From positions 1-30,788 of the forward strand of contig JALFIR010000072.1 of assembly GCA_022776215.1 (NCBI GenBank): a stretch of DNA of 30,788 nt. Direction: 5' to 3'. The stretch comes from Colivicinus sp022776215 (GTDB lineage Bacteria > Bacillota_I > Bacilli_A > Erysipelotrichales > Erysipelotrichaceae). How positions within the stretch are numbered: position 1 is the first letter of the stretch; every line of letters starts with the position of its first letter. The notes beneath the pieces are model-generated. The model was not told the DNA's origin, searched no databases, and saw nothing but the letters and a program-made list of their open reading frames with translations. Of this stretch, positions 1-7,664 are shown in pieces. The position numbers and the translations under genes are program-made.

Positions 1-24
1 CCCAATAAACATTATAAGGTCTAT

Positions 25-82
25 AAAACCCATCATTAACTATTTTGACTAGAACATAGTCATCATAGTGAAGATGGGTTTT
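25..82 (+). terminator. Long imperfect hairpin, likely terminator of a gene left of the window
   Basis: A 10-bp outer stem pairs AAAACCCATC (25-34) with GATGGGTTTT (73-82). Inside it are two more 5-bp pairings, ACTAT (39-43) with ATAGT (65-69) and GACTA (47-51) with TAGTC (57-61), closing on a GAACA loop. The right arm runs into a T-rich stretch, as expected for an intrinsic terminator of a plus-strand gene upstream. A structured RNA element is possible, but I see no known riboswitch motif. Confidence 0.45.
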
Positions 83-275
83 AATTTATTTTGATTAATT
101 TGAATAGATTATTAGTAAATAAGTTGGCATTCAACACTTTAGCTACAGATTCTTAACAAGCAACTATCAGGAACAATACAAAGGATTAAGCACTTTAAAT
201 GTATTAGATTCTCAAAAACAAGCTAATAAATTCTTCAAGAAAAGAGCTAAATCTTTATTATCAGAAAAGAAATAC

Positions 276-512
276 ATGTCTGTAATCAACATGATCAGAA
301 ACGAAGCAAGATATGTAACATCATACAGCCAAAGTGTATATGGTTATGAATTCTTTGATAAAGAACTAGAAGAAATCTATAAAGAAGCTCAATACCAATA
401 TTCTGTAGAATGTATAAACAAAAACGAAGATATTGGTACAGCAGTAAAATTACTTATAAGCTTAGGTGACTATAAGGACAGCGCTAAGATAGTTGCAGAA
501 ATGGGCGAATAA
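276..512 (+). CDS. C-terminal fragment of an unrecognised repeat protein (probably 5'-truncated)
   Basis: The 78-residue frame from ATG 276 ends in a motif, LGDYKDSAK, typical of the short helical repeats in many Bacillota cytoplasmic and membrane-anchored proteins. The same frame stays open upstream to a stop at 120-122 and reads as plausible helical protein (for example QANKFFKKRAK just before the Met). That stretch contains no ATG, GTG or TTG start. Upstream of ATG 276 there is only GAAAAGAAA, not a clear ribosome site. The best reading is the 3' remnant of a longer gene whose 5' part has been lost. A short stand-alone protein starting at 276 is the alternative. It is convergent with the lacto-N-biose operon. 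No function can be assigned. Confidence 0.4.
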   Translation: MSVINMIRNEARYVTSYSQSVYGYEFFDKELEEIYKEAQYQYSVECINKNEDIGTAVKLLISLGDYKDSAKIVAEMGE

Positions 513-514
513 TT

Positions 515-554
515 AAAGCGGGTAATAAACTGTAACCAGCGTATTACCCGCTTT
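515..554. terminator. Bidirectional intrinsic terminator
   Basis: A perfect 13-bp stem pairs AAAGCGGGTAATA (515-527) with TATTACCCGCTTT (542-554) around a 14-nt loop. T-rich sequence follows on both strands. It sits between the plus-strand fragment and the 3' end of the minus-strand operon, so it can end both transcripts. Confidence 0.85.
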
Positions 555-560
555 TCTTAA

Positions 561-1853
561 CTAATCATCAAGCTCAATAAACTTATTATTGACCTCAACA
601 TAATTACCACCACCCATGTTCTTACGCACAAATGGTACTCCCTTACGCACATAGAAAGTATTATTCTCTATTAACGCATCAGGATTCTCAGAAGGACTAA
701 TAGTACCTCCTAAATCATCAAAGCTGACATTATTACGGAAAGTATTATGAATAGCTTCTTGTAGACAGAACATCACACAACCACCCTCATTTTGTCTACT
801 ATAGTTATATTCATAAATTGTTCCATCACCAGAATCAGCATCATAAGCCATGCCATCTTGATTAAGCCTTGTATCACAAACTTCATTATGAGTAAACAAA
901 GCATCCTTACACTTCCAAGGCCAAATAGCAGCAGCCACCTTACCAGCCTTATTACCAGGCTCACAATAGATTCTGTCATTAATTTCCTGAGCAATAGAAT
1001 CAGCCATATTATGTTCAACAAGAGGCCTTAAAGCATACATTGTTGTAATACCATCACCACCAATATCCTTAACATAATTATCTCTGATAACTACATTCTC
1101 ATGGCCATACTCAAGGAAACTATCTTCACTTAATTCAGCACCCACAAACTTATCATGAGCATAAGTATAACCTACCGCAATACCCCATCTACTTGTTTTA
1201 TATAAGAAACATCTTTCAATCAAAACATCATTATAACGAGGTACTCCTGTTAATTCGACATTAGTAGGCTTAAAACAAGTCATATAAATACCACCATTAT
1301 TCATATGCTTATCATAGACATTACCATTCACATCATGAATAAACAAATTACGCAAAGTGATACCACTTCTTACACCCTTGTCCTTGGCAACTACAGCCAC
1401 ACCAGTTCTATTCATCTTATCAATACAAGAATAAGACTCACCTAAAATATTATCAGCCTTGTTAGAAATCTCTAAGTCTTCAACAGTAATATATTCAGCA
1501 TCATACAACAAGACACTAGAAGACACATAACCCTTATAAACATGAGTCAATGAATCTAAAGGATTACCATAATCCTGATACCAAATACCCTGACCATTAG
1601 TTTCAATACAAGGTAATTCACCATCACCATAAGCACCAACAATAATAGGATTGCCCTTAGTACCACTATCTTTTATTTGAAGAAACTGATTAGAAAAGAT
1701 ACTACCTCTTTCAAGTAAAACTTTATCACCTGGATTTAACTTTAAACCATTAATCTTAAATAAAGAATTAAAAGGACATTCAACAGACAAGCCATCATTT
1801 AAGTCACAACCATCAACAGAACTAACGTAATATGTCTTCGATAAGTTTGTCAT
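561..1853 (-). CDS. Right-handed beta-helix glycosidase, probable GH136 lacto-N-biosidase catalytic subunit
   Basis: Predicted to cleave lacto-N-tetraose to lacto-N-biose and lactose. The 430 residues open with a YYVSSVDG-type strand and continue as repeated short strands ending in Asn/Asp, as in right-handed parallel beta-helix enzymes. There is no signal peptide, so it should be cytosolic. Known for the family: GH136 enzymes such as Eubacterium ramulus Lnb136 and Bifidobacterium longum LnbX use two Asp seven residues apart in a beta-helix of about 420 residues. Here D333 and D340 have that spacing and fall at the depth I expect from the E. ramulus domain. It lies in one operon with a GH112 lacto-N-biose phosphorylase and an oligosaccharide importer. 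The start is supported by GGGAGG six bases upstream. A beta-helix polysaccharide lyase is the main alternative. Confidence 0.65.
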   Translation of the reverse strand: MTNLSKTYYVSSVDGCDLNDGLSVECPFNSLFKINGLKLNPGDKVLLERGSIFSNQFLQIKDSGTKGNPIIVGAYGDGELPCIETNGQGIWYQDYGNPLDSLTHVYKGYVSSSVLLYDAEYITVEDLEISNKADNILGESYSCIDKMNRTGVAVVAKDKGVRSGITLRNLFIHDVNGNVYDKHMNNGGIYMTCFKPTNVELTGVPRYNDVLIERCFLYKTSRWGIAVGYTYAHDKFVGAELSEDSFLEYGHENVVIRDNYVKDIGGDGITTMYALRPLVEHNMADSIAQEINDRIYCEPGNKAGKVAAAIWPWKCKDALFTHNEVCDTRLNQDGMAYDADSGDGTIYEYNYSRQNEGGCVMFCLQEAIHNTFRNNVSFDDLGGTISPSENPDALIENNTFYVRKGVPFVRKNMGGGNYVEVNNKFIELDD

Positions 1854-2229
1854 ATGCTTCCTCCCTTAATCTTTTCTCAATAATTTGACTTACTTCCTCA
1901 AAAGTAAAGAAATCACCATGATATCTTCCAAACAAATCATGATTCTTTTCATAGAAGTCTTTTCTTTGTTCCTCAGTAAAACTAGGACATAGCCCCGTCT
2001 TTTTAACCTCTTCAGTAGGCAAAACAAAATCCAATTTTAAACGAGTTAATTCATAAAAAAGATATGCTTCCTTAGACAAGTAATGCGGTCCATATTCATG
2101 ATCACTATTGTTGTATTCACATCTTCTTTTTTCCAAAGCCTCAAACGAAGCATCCTCTAATAAACCCATTTTTTGAGCCAAAAAGAAGGCACCTTGGGCC
2201 TTCCTTAATATTTTTTGATCTAATGCCAT
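1822..2229 (-). CDS. Small helical protein, candidate GH136 partner/chaperone (LnbY-like)
   Basis: The 135-residue protein is soluble, rich in Lys/Glu/Leu and probably all helical (KAQGAFFLAQKMG near the N-terminus, an amphipathic Lys/Glu-rich C-terminus). It has no signal peptide or membrane segment. Its ATG overlaps the stop of the upstream permease gene by one base, and its own 3' end overlaps the beta-helix gene by 32 bases in another frame, so the pair should be translationally coupled. Known: GH136 enzymes need a helical partner, which is a separate LnbY protein in B. longum and an N-terminal domain in E. ramulus. I infer the same role here from position and helical character. It is shorter than the roughly 220-residue E. 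ramulus domain, so this is provisional. Confidence 0.5.
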   Translation of the reverse strand: MALDQKILRKAQGAFFLAQKMGLLEDASFEALEKRRCEYNNSDHEYGPHYLSKEAYLFYELTRLKLDFVLPTEEVKKTGLCPSFTEEQRKDFYEKNHDLFGRYHGDFFTFEEVSQIIEKRLREEAYDKLIEDILR

Positions 2230-3044
2230 TATTTAACAGCTCCTGTAATACCATTCGCAAAACTCTTTTGTAGACAAAGGAAGATAATTGCGGTTGGAAG
2301 TGTACAAATCAATACACCAAGCATCAACATACCATAATCAACACTATAACCACTCTTTAAGTTAGCTACTAACATTGGCATTGTGATAGCCTTATTACTT
2401 TGTAAGATAATTGATGGCCATAAATAATTATTCCAAGCATTCATAAATGTTACAGTCATCGCAGCAGCATAAGTAGACTTCATAACAGGAACAAACATCT
2501 TAAAGAAAATTTGAAGCTCGTTTAAGCCTTCAAGTCTTGCAGCCTCGATAATATCGCGAGGGAAAGAACGAGCCGCCTGTCTAAATAACATAATCAAGAA
2601 TGGAGTAGATATTGCAGGTAAAGCTAACGCAATCCAAGTGTTAACCAAACCCCACTTAACAAACATCTTAAATAATGGAATCATGATGGCAACAAACGGA
2701 AGCATCATCGACAACAACAAGATATTCATCAAAGTATCCTTACCCTTATCATGATAAACTTCAAAACCATAACCAGCGATTGAACAAACAAGTAGCGCAA
2801 TTAATGTAATAATAATCGCATTACGGAATGAATTAAACATTGCCAACTGTAGATTTTGCATACCAACCAAAGTCTTATAGTTCTCTAATAAATAAGTACC
2901 AGGAATTAATTTACCCCTTACTACATCAATACTACGGTTAGTAGCACCACACAACATGTAGTAAAGTGGAAATGCTGATAAGAAACTCGCAATGATTAAT
3001 ACTGCATAAGAAATAAATGATTTAAATTTAGTCACGCTTGTCAC
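2229..3044 (-). CDS. ABC sugar importer permease, MalG/MsmG type
   Basis: An integral membrane protein of 271 residues with about six hydrophobic segments. The cytoplasmic EAA coupling loop reads EAARLEGLNELQIFFK, which docks the ATPase. The C-terminus ends in the NGITGAVK tail typical of carbohydrate uptake family 1 inner permeases. It pairs with the permease encoded just upstream, overlapping it by 17 bases. With the lipoprotein at 3978-5282 it forms an oligosaccharide importer. From the neighbouring GH112 and beta-helix enzymes the cargo is inferred to be a lacto-N-biose-type oligosaccharide. No ATPase gene lies in this operon. Confidence 0.85.
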   Translation of the reverse strand: MTSVTKFKSFISYAVLIIASFLSAFPLYYMLCGATNRSIDVVRGKLIPGTYLLENYKTLVGMQNLQLAMFNSFRNAIIITLIALLVCSIAGYGFEVYHDKGKDTLMNILLLSMMLPFVAIMIPLFKMFVKWGLVNTWIALALPAISTPFLIMLFRQAARSFPRDIIEAARLEGLNELQIFFKMFVPVMKSTYAAAMTVTFMNAWNNYLWPSIILQSNKAITMPMLVANLKSGYSVDYGMLMLGVLICTLPTAIIFLCLQKSFANGITGAVK

Positions 3045-3906
3045 CCACTTTCATTTGAATAATTGATAGAACAGCTACCATAACTAGAATACTAACAGAC
3101 AAGGCTGCAGCATAGTTAAACATAGGTGTCTCAACAAACGAAATATTATAAATATAATGAGCCAAAGTCATAGTAGACTTACCAGGACCGCCAGCAGTCA
3201 AGTTCATAGATTCATCGAACAATTGTAATGTACCTGAAGTTGACATAATCGCTGTCATCAAAATTGTTGGCTTCAACAAAGGAATAGTAATTCTTGTGAA
3301 TTGTTGAAACGGTGTAGCTCCATCAATATAACTTGCATCATAAATGTCATAATCAATATTTTGTAGACCCGCTAAATAGAACACCATATTATAACCAGTC
3401 CATCTCCAAATTAAGGCAATAACGATTACCCAACGAGCAGGCCATGGACTCTCAAACCAGCTAACCGCATTTAAACCAACTGCCATAAGTACTCGATTCA
3501 CAATACCCTCTGGTGCAAACAAAGACTTAAAAATCATAGAATATGATACTAGTGAAGTTGCACACGGTATGAAAATCAAAGTACGGAATAAACCCTTACA
3601 TTTAATTTTTGGACTATTAAGAAGTTGTGCAAGAATCAAAGCTAAAATAAGCATGATTGGCACTTGAACCAAAAAGTAAAAGAAGGTATTAAATAAACAT
3701 TGTTGAAATGTCTTATCTTGGAAAATTCTAGCGTAGTTTGCAAATCCGGCGCTGACGCCACCTGCTTTCTTGAAAGAAAGCATAATAGCTTGTGCCATTG
3801 GATAGAAACAAAATACGAATATTAAAATTGCTGCCGGCAACAAGAACGCCCAACCAGTAAGATTATACTTTCTTTCAAAAGAGAATTTTCTTTTCTTTCT
3901 TTCCAT
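3028..3906 (-). CDS. ABC sugar importer permease, MalF/MsmF type
   Basis: A 292-residue protein with a basic N-terminus, a first membrane segment near residues 17-38 and about six membrane spans. The EAA-type loop is degenerate but recognisable (DASYIDGATPFQQF). It is followed by the Pro-Leu-Leu-Lys-Pro element usual for these permeases. It is the partner of the downstream permease and is preceded by CCTCC on the plus strand (AGGAGG in the transcript). A 71-base gap holding a stable hairpin separates it from the binding-protein gene, an arrangement that usually lets the lipoprotein be made in excess over the membrane subunits. Confidence 0.85.
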   Translation of the reverse strand: MERKKRKFSFERKYNLTGWAFLLPAAILIFVFCFYPMAQAIMLSFKKAGGVSAGFANYARIFQDKTFQQCLFNTFFYFLVQVPIMLILALILAQLLNSPKIKCKGLFRTLIFIPCATSLVSYSMIFKSLFAPEGIVNRVLMAVGLNAVSWFESPWPARWVIVIALIWRWTGYNMVFYLAGLQNIDYDIYDASYIDGATPFQQFTRITIPLLKPTILMTAIMSTSGTLQLFDESMNLTAGGPGKSTMTLAHYIYNISFVETPMFNYAAALSVSILVMVAVLSIIQMKVGDKRD

Positions 3907-3924
3907 ATATCCTCCTAAAACAGA

Positions 3925-3952
3925 ACCGGGAAAACAATTCTGCCTTCCCGGT
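3925..3952 (-). terminator. Intercistronic hairpin between binding protein and permease genes
   Basis: An 8-bp GC-rich stem pairs ACCGGGAA (3925-3932) with TTCCCGGT (3945-3952). It lies in the gap after the lipoprotein gene. The following T-tract is short, so partial termination or mRNA 3'-end protection is more likely than full termination. Confidence 0.6.
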
Positions 3953-3977
3953 AACTATTGTTTTTAAAATTAATTAA

Positions 3978-5282
3978 TTAAGCGCCAACCTTGAAATCAA
4001 CTGTATTTTGAGCGTTTTGAATTTCAGTGTCAATATCAGCACCATTTACGATATTAGGCATGATTTCATTTAATGCAGTTCTAATATCAGAGAAGTATGC
4101 ACCATAGTCGATGCTTGGAACTTGTCCAGCGAATTCAACGATATCCTTATATACTGCTTGACCAGCATAGAAATCAGAAGTTTGATTATAAGTATCTGAT
4201 TCAGCAGCAGGTAAGTAGCTTGCGAATGCACCAGCATTTACTAGTAAATCATCATATAGTTCAACACTACCAGCGAATGTAGACTTGATGAAATCAAATG
4301 CTAAATCTGTGTTCTTGCAGTTTGAAGAAACAACCCAGCTAGCACCACCATTATTTGCATAGTTAGTAGCACCATCAACATCAGCGAACTTAGGCATATT
4401 AACGATAGCCCAATTTCCAGCTTGATCTTCAGCAGCTTGAATAGATGACATAATCCAGCAACCTTGGATAACACCAGCAGCCTTGCCAGTATTCATAGAA
4501 GCGATATATTGATCCCAGTCAGTGTAGTCGATCATGATACCCTTGTCGATTAATTCCTTATAAGTTTCAATAGCCTTCTTTAAAGCCTTGTTACCAACTA
4601 AATCAATCTTACCGTTAACCATTGGAGAAGCACCACAAGTTTGTAACATTTCGATAACAATTTCAGAACCACCTGAAGAAGTTAACATTGGAACACCATT
4701 AGCTGCAACTACTTTAGAAGCCTTTTCGATGAATTCAGGCCATGTAGTATCCTTGAAATCTTCAACAGTTAAACCAGCTTTTTCAACCATATCCTTACGA
4801 ATAGCCATGATAGTAGCACCATTATCAAATGGTACGCCATAGTGCTTGCCATCAATTGTAGAGTCACCTAACTTACCACCAGAGAAGTTAGCGAAATCAA
4901 TACCAGAATTGCTTAATTCAGTGAATACACCAGGATAGTTAGCAACCATCTTCTTGAAAGTGTAGTCTTGCATTAAGAACATATCAGGTAAAGTACTTAA
5001 ATCACCAGCCTCAGCAGCAGTAATTAAAGCAGTTTCGATATCAGAGAAAACTTTTTCTTGGATATCTAACTTGAAGTTAGGATGATCCTTTTGGTATAAC
5101 TTCTCAGCTTGCTTCATTGCATAAACATTGAAGTTAGGGTCCCAACACCATACAGTAAGTGTTTCACTCTCAGTTTCGCCACCATTAGTAGCACCGCCAT
5201 TGTCGTCAGTCTTACCACAACCAGTTAGTGTAAGCGCTAACATTGATACTACCAATAGCATCATCAATACTTTCTTTTTCAT
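3978..5282 (-). CDS. Lipoprotein oligosaccharide-binding protein of ABC importer
   Basis: An extracellular solute receptor of 434 residues anchored to the membrane. The chosen start (MKKKVLMMLL) gives a classic lipoprotein signal: two or three Lys, a hydrophobic core, then LTGC with Cys22 as the lipidated residue. The rest follows the bacterial extracellular solute-binding family 1 pattern (LTVWCWDPNF near the mature N-terminus, a WVVSS segment later). An in-frame ATG 69 bases upstream is rejected because it would bury the signal peptide, whereas AAAGGAGG lies six bases before the chosen ATG. It is second in the GH112 operon and delivers sugar to the two permeases. The specific ligand, lacto-N-tetraose or galacto-N-biose type, is inferred from neighbours only. 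Confidence 0.85.
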   Translation of the reverse strand: MKKKVLMMLLVVSMLALTLTGCGKTDDNGGATNGGETESETLTVWCWDPNFNVYAMKQAEKLYQKDHPNFKLDIQEKVFSDIETALITAAEAGDLSTLPDMFLMQDYTFKKMVANYPGVFTELSNSGIDFANFSGGKLGDSTIDGKHYGVPFDNGATIMAIRKDMVEKAGLTVEDFKDTTWPEFIEKASKVVAANGVPMLTSSGGSEIVIEMLQTCGASPMVNGKIDLVGNKALKKAIETYKELIDKGIMIDYTDWDQYIASMNTGKAAGVIQGCWIMSSIQAAEDQAGNWAIVNMPKFADVDGATNYANNGGASWVVSSNCKNTDLAFDFIKSTFAGSVELYDDLLVNAGAFASYLPAAESDTYNQTSDFYAGQAVYKDIVEFAGQVPSIDYGAYFSDIRTALNEIMPNIVNGADIDTEIQNAQNTVDFKVGA

Positions 5283-5316
5283 TTTGTCCTCCTTTATTAA
5301 AGTACTGTCTATAAAA

Positions 5317-5342
5317 TATGAAAAGCCCTTATGCTTTTCATA
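5317..5342 (-). terminator. Intercistronic hairpin between GH112 and binding protein genes
   Basis: A 10-bp stem pairs TATGAAAAGC (5317-5326) with GCTTTTCATA (5333-5342) around a 6-nt loop. On the transcript strand it is followed by TTTTATAG. The low GC content suggests a weak attenuator or processing site inside the operon. Confidence 0.5.
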
Positions 5343-5356
5343 AGTTATCAAATTAA

Positions 5357-7510
5357 TTATTCAACATCGTCTACCCAACGCATCTCACCTGGATTTAAGT
5401 CTAAACTATAGACACACTTACCACCGATATATACGTCAGTATGTTGAGCATCATTAGAATTATTAATTACTGCAATCTTCTTGCTCTTAGGGAAAACAGT
5501 AATCTCAGTATTCACATTAGTTACATAATAACGCTTCATCTCATCTTCCATGCCAGCAGCATAGTAAATAGCACGAAGCAAAATTCTACAATTTTGAGGA
5601 GAATAAGGTAAACCAGCGAAATAAACACTATGACCCTTACCATATTCATTAACTACCATTTGGCTATACTCACCACCCATCGCAAGAATTTGATAATTTT
5701 TACCCTGAGCATAAACACGGCTCATCCCTTCACCAAAATCGATATCACCGTCAATATCCTCTAAGATAAAATGATGATTATCCATTGTGTTATATTTATC
5801 AGTATTAAGTGAGAAACACATCTCACGATCACAACCCATTACATCTGATAATTGGAAGAATCTTCCTTGATGTTGATAAGCAGTAGGCTCGCCAACACCG
5901 ATAAAACCACCACCATTATCAACGAAACGACGAATATTAGTAAGAACCTTCTCATCAATCCAGTTCTCACCACCACTAAACGCAGTATATGCATCACCAA
6001 CATTAATGATTACACCAATATCCTCAGGGATACCATTTCTAATATCATCAAAATTAATAAACTCAACATCAAAAGGCATACCACTTAAGCACTCAAGAAC
6101 ACCCTCGGCAGAATAAGTCTCTCTATGATAAATCGCATGATGAACTTGATTAGACATCCACTTTCTTAAGCCACCCCAGCAGTTTAAGATTGCAACCTTA
6201 AAAGGGGCCACATAAGAAGGTGTATCTTGCATATTCTCATGAATTTGACGGAACTCACCAACTACATTTTGGATTTCATCAATAAAACCTGGCCAATTAG
6301 TAGCTAACTTTAAGTAACCACCATATCCAATTCTATCAAGTGGTGAACGAAGAAGAGCACGTCTTGCCTTTCTCCAGTTATCCCTAGCTTCTTTAATAGG
6401 ATCGCCGCCCTCACAGAAAACATCTGGGAAGAAATAAGGCAATAATCTACCTTCAGTATAATCAACACCCTTAATATCAGAAATCATTCTAAGAGTAACA
6501 CCACTACCAACAGAACCAACAACTGCATCCAAACCAATAGTTTTAAAATACTTGCCATAAGGCTCAGTACCAATCCAGTGGTCACCCAAGAACATCATAG
6601 CTTCCTTGCCATAAGAATGTACAATATCAACAAGTTCCTTAGCTAACTTACAAACTTCAATTTGTTGGAACTCAATAAAATCCTTAAATTCCTTACTAGG
6701 AATACGGAACATACTGTTGTGATAACCCTCATCAACAATAAATTCAGGACGGAACTTATAACCAGCCCACTCTTCAAACTTCTCTAGAATATATGGACTT
6801 ACACTTGCACTATAACCAAACCATTCAACATACTTTTCTCTTTTTTGATCATCAAAAGTTAAAGTAAATTGATGGAAGAAAGTTGTAAATCTAACAACAT
6901 CAATATGAGGATTATTCTCACACCATCTCTTAAGCTTTTCCTTAACATACTTTTGAGTCTTAGGCTGTCTAACATCATAAGTCAATTGATGTGGAGCATC
7001 CTTCCAGTCATTAGTGATGAAATTATACATATGAACTGGATCCCAAATTAAGAAAGCCAAGAAACTTACAGTATATTCATGATATGGCTTAGTCTTAATC
7101 TCAACTTCACCACTAGCCTCATCAAAAAACCAATCATCAACAGAAACAACTTCACCAGTAGTTCTATCAATAACTTCCCACCAACGCTTTGGATCATCTA
7201 ATGTATTAACCTTTAATTGCTCAGTATGAAAACCCTCCATTAAACGGATACGAAGACTCTCACCCCTAGCAGTAACACGATTACTAATTAAGTATTCTTG
7301 TTGAATCTCATCTGGATTGTTAGTTGCCCATTCATTATCTTTTCTAGTTGTATAATAAGTCGCATATTTCTTACATGGTTCAGACAATAAAGCCTCAGGC
7401 ATCTCTGTGCCATCGCAATCTCTTAAAGCATCTGCACCCAAAAGGTTTTTAAGTCTTATTGTCTCTTCAACAATATCAACATCTGTCGGTAAAGTTAGTC
7501 TTCCAGCCAT
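5357..7510 (-). CDS. lnpA: GH112 1,3-beta-galactosyl-N-acetylhexosamine phosphorylase (lacto-N-biose phosphorylase)
   Basis: Cytosolic phosphorylase that splits lacto-N-biose or galacto-N-biose with phosphate into galactose 1-phosphate and GlcNAc or GalNAc. The 717 residues align by eye with B. longum LnpA at a constant offset of three. The general acid Asp lies in FLGDHWIGTEP (D310). N163 and R207 match sugar-binding residues, and V159 in DPVHMYN matches the Val of the dual-specificity enzyme. A glutamine-amidotransferase-like domain follows (GGGFIGVGEP near residue 540), then a small C-terminal beta domain. GGGGGA lies five bases before the ATG. It is the first gene of the operon, opposite an AraC-type regulator. 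Galactosyl-rhamnose phosphorylase, also GH112, is the alternative specificity. Confidence 0.92.
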   Translation of the reverse strand: MAGRLTLPTDVDIVEETIRLKNLLGADALRDCDGTEMPEALLSEPCKKYATYYTTRKDNEWATNNPDEIQQEYLISNRVTARGESLRIRLMEGFHTEQLKVNTLDDPKRWWEVIDRTTGEVVSVDDWFFDEASGEVEIKTKPYHEYTVSFLAFLIWDPVHMYNFITNDWKDAPHQLTYDVRQPKTQKYVKEKLKRWCENNPHIDVVRFTTFFHQFTLTFDDQKREKYVEWFGYSASVSPYILEKFEEWAGYKFRPEFIVDEGYHNSMFRIPSKEFKDFIEFQQIEVCKLAKELVDIVHSYGKEAMMFLGDHWIGTEPYGKYFKTIGLDAVVGSVGSGVTLRMISDIKGVDYTEGRLLPYFFPDVFCEGGDPIKEARDNWRKARRALLRSPLDRIGYGGYLKLATNWPGFIDEIQNVVGEFRQIHENMQDTPSYVAPFKVAILNCWGGLRKWMSNQVHHAIYHRETYSAEGVLECLSGMPFDVEFINFDDIRNGIPEDIGVIINVGDAYTAFSGGENWIDEKVLTNIRRFVDNGGGFIGVGEPTAYQHQGRFFQLSDVMGCDREMCFSLNTDKYNTMDNHHFILEDIDGDIDFGEGMSRVYAQGKNYQILAMGGEYSQMVVNEYGKGHSVYFAGLPYSPQNCRILLRAIYYAAGMEDEMKRYYVTNVNTEITVFPKSKKIAVINNSNDAQHTDVYIGGKCVYSLDLNPGEMRWVDDVE

Positions 7511-7557
7511 ATGTGTCCCCCAAAAATATAAACTATTAATATCTACTCTTTAATTAA

Positions 7558-7563
7558 ATTATA
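7558..7563 (-). promoter_or_regulatory. -10 box of the lnpA operon
   Basis: TATAAT on the minus strand, about 48 bases before the lnpA start codon. The position 17 bp upstream carries TAGCTT, which is far from TTGACA. A good -10 with a poor -35 is usual for promoters that need an activator such as the adjacent AraC-type protein. Confidence 0.5.
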
Positions 7564-7594
7564 TAGACTTTAGAATACTTAAGCTATTTATTTA

Positions 7595-7620
7595 TTGCTC
7601 GGAATATTAGATATCTTGCT
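7595..7620 (-). promoter_or_regulatory. Candidate AraC-type activator direct repeats
   Basis: AGCAA occurs twice on the minus strand (7595-7599 and 7616-7620) exactly 21 bp apart, two helical turns, which is the usual spacing for AraC-family half-sites. They lie about 32-57 bases upstream of the lnpA -10 box and overlap the regulator's own promoter region, fitting activation of the operon plus autoregulation. Short matches like these can be chance. Confidence 0.4.
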
Positions 7621-7658
7621 ATTTAGTTATACAAAATCTATTATTTTTTAGATAAAAT
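7616..7658 (+). promoter_or_regulatory. Promoter region of the AraC-type regulator
   Basis: Two readings are possible. TTGCTA (7616-7621) and TATTAT (7639-7644) are 17 bp apart and would give a leader of about 15 bases. Alternatively TAAAAT (7653-7658) lies six bases before the ATG, which would start the transcript at the initiation codon. No Shine-Dalgarno sequence precedes the gene. Confidence 0.4.
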
Positions 7659-7664
7659 ATACTC

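Noticed and set aside
1822..1853. Frameshift error joining the small protein and the beta-helix enzyme
   Set aside because: The second gene has its own strong ribosome site and a good start. No slippery sequence is apparent. Kept as a natural overlap unless relatives show a fusion.
5283..5351. N-terminal extension of the first binding protein to an upstream in-frame ATG
   Set aside because: It would place 23 residues before the signal peptide and includes the intercistronic hairpin. The inner ATG has an excellent AGGAGG.
5357..7510. Galactosyl-rhamnose phosphorylase instead of lacto-N-biose phosphorylase
   Set aside because: The Val in DPVHMYN and the beta-helix neighbour favour lacto-N-biose. 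The possibility is noted but not preferred.
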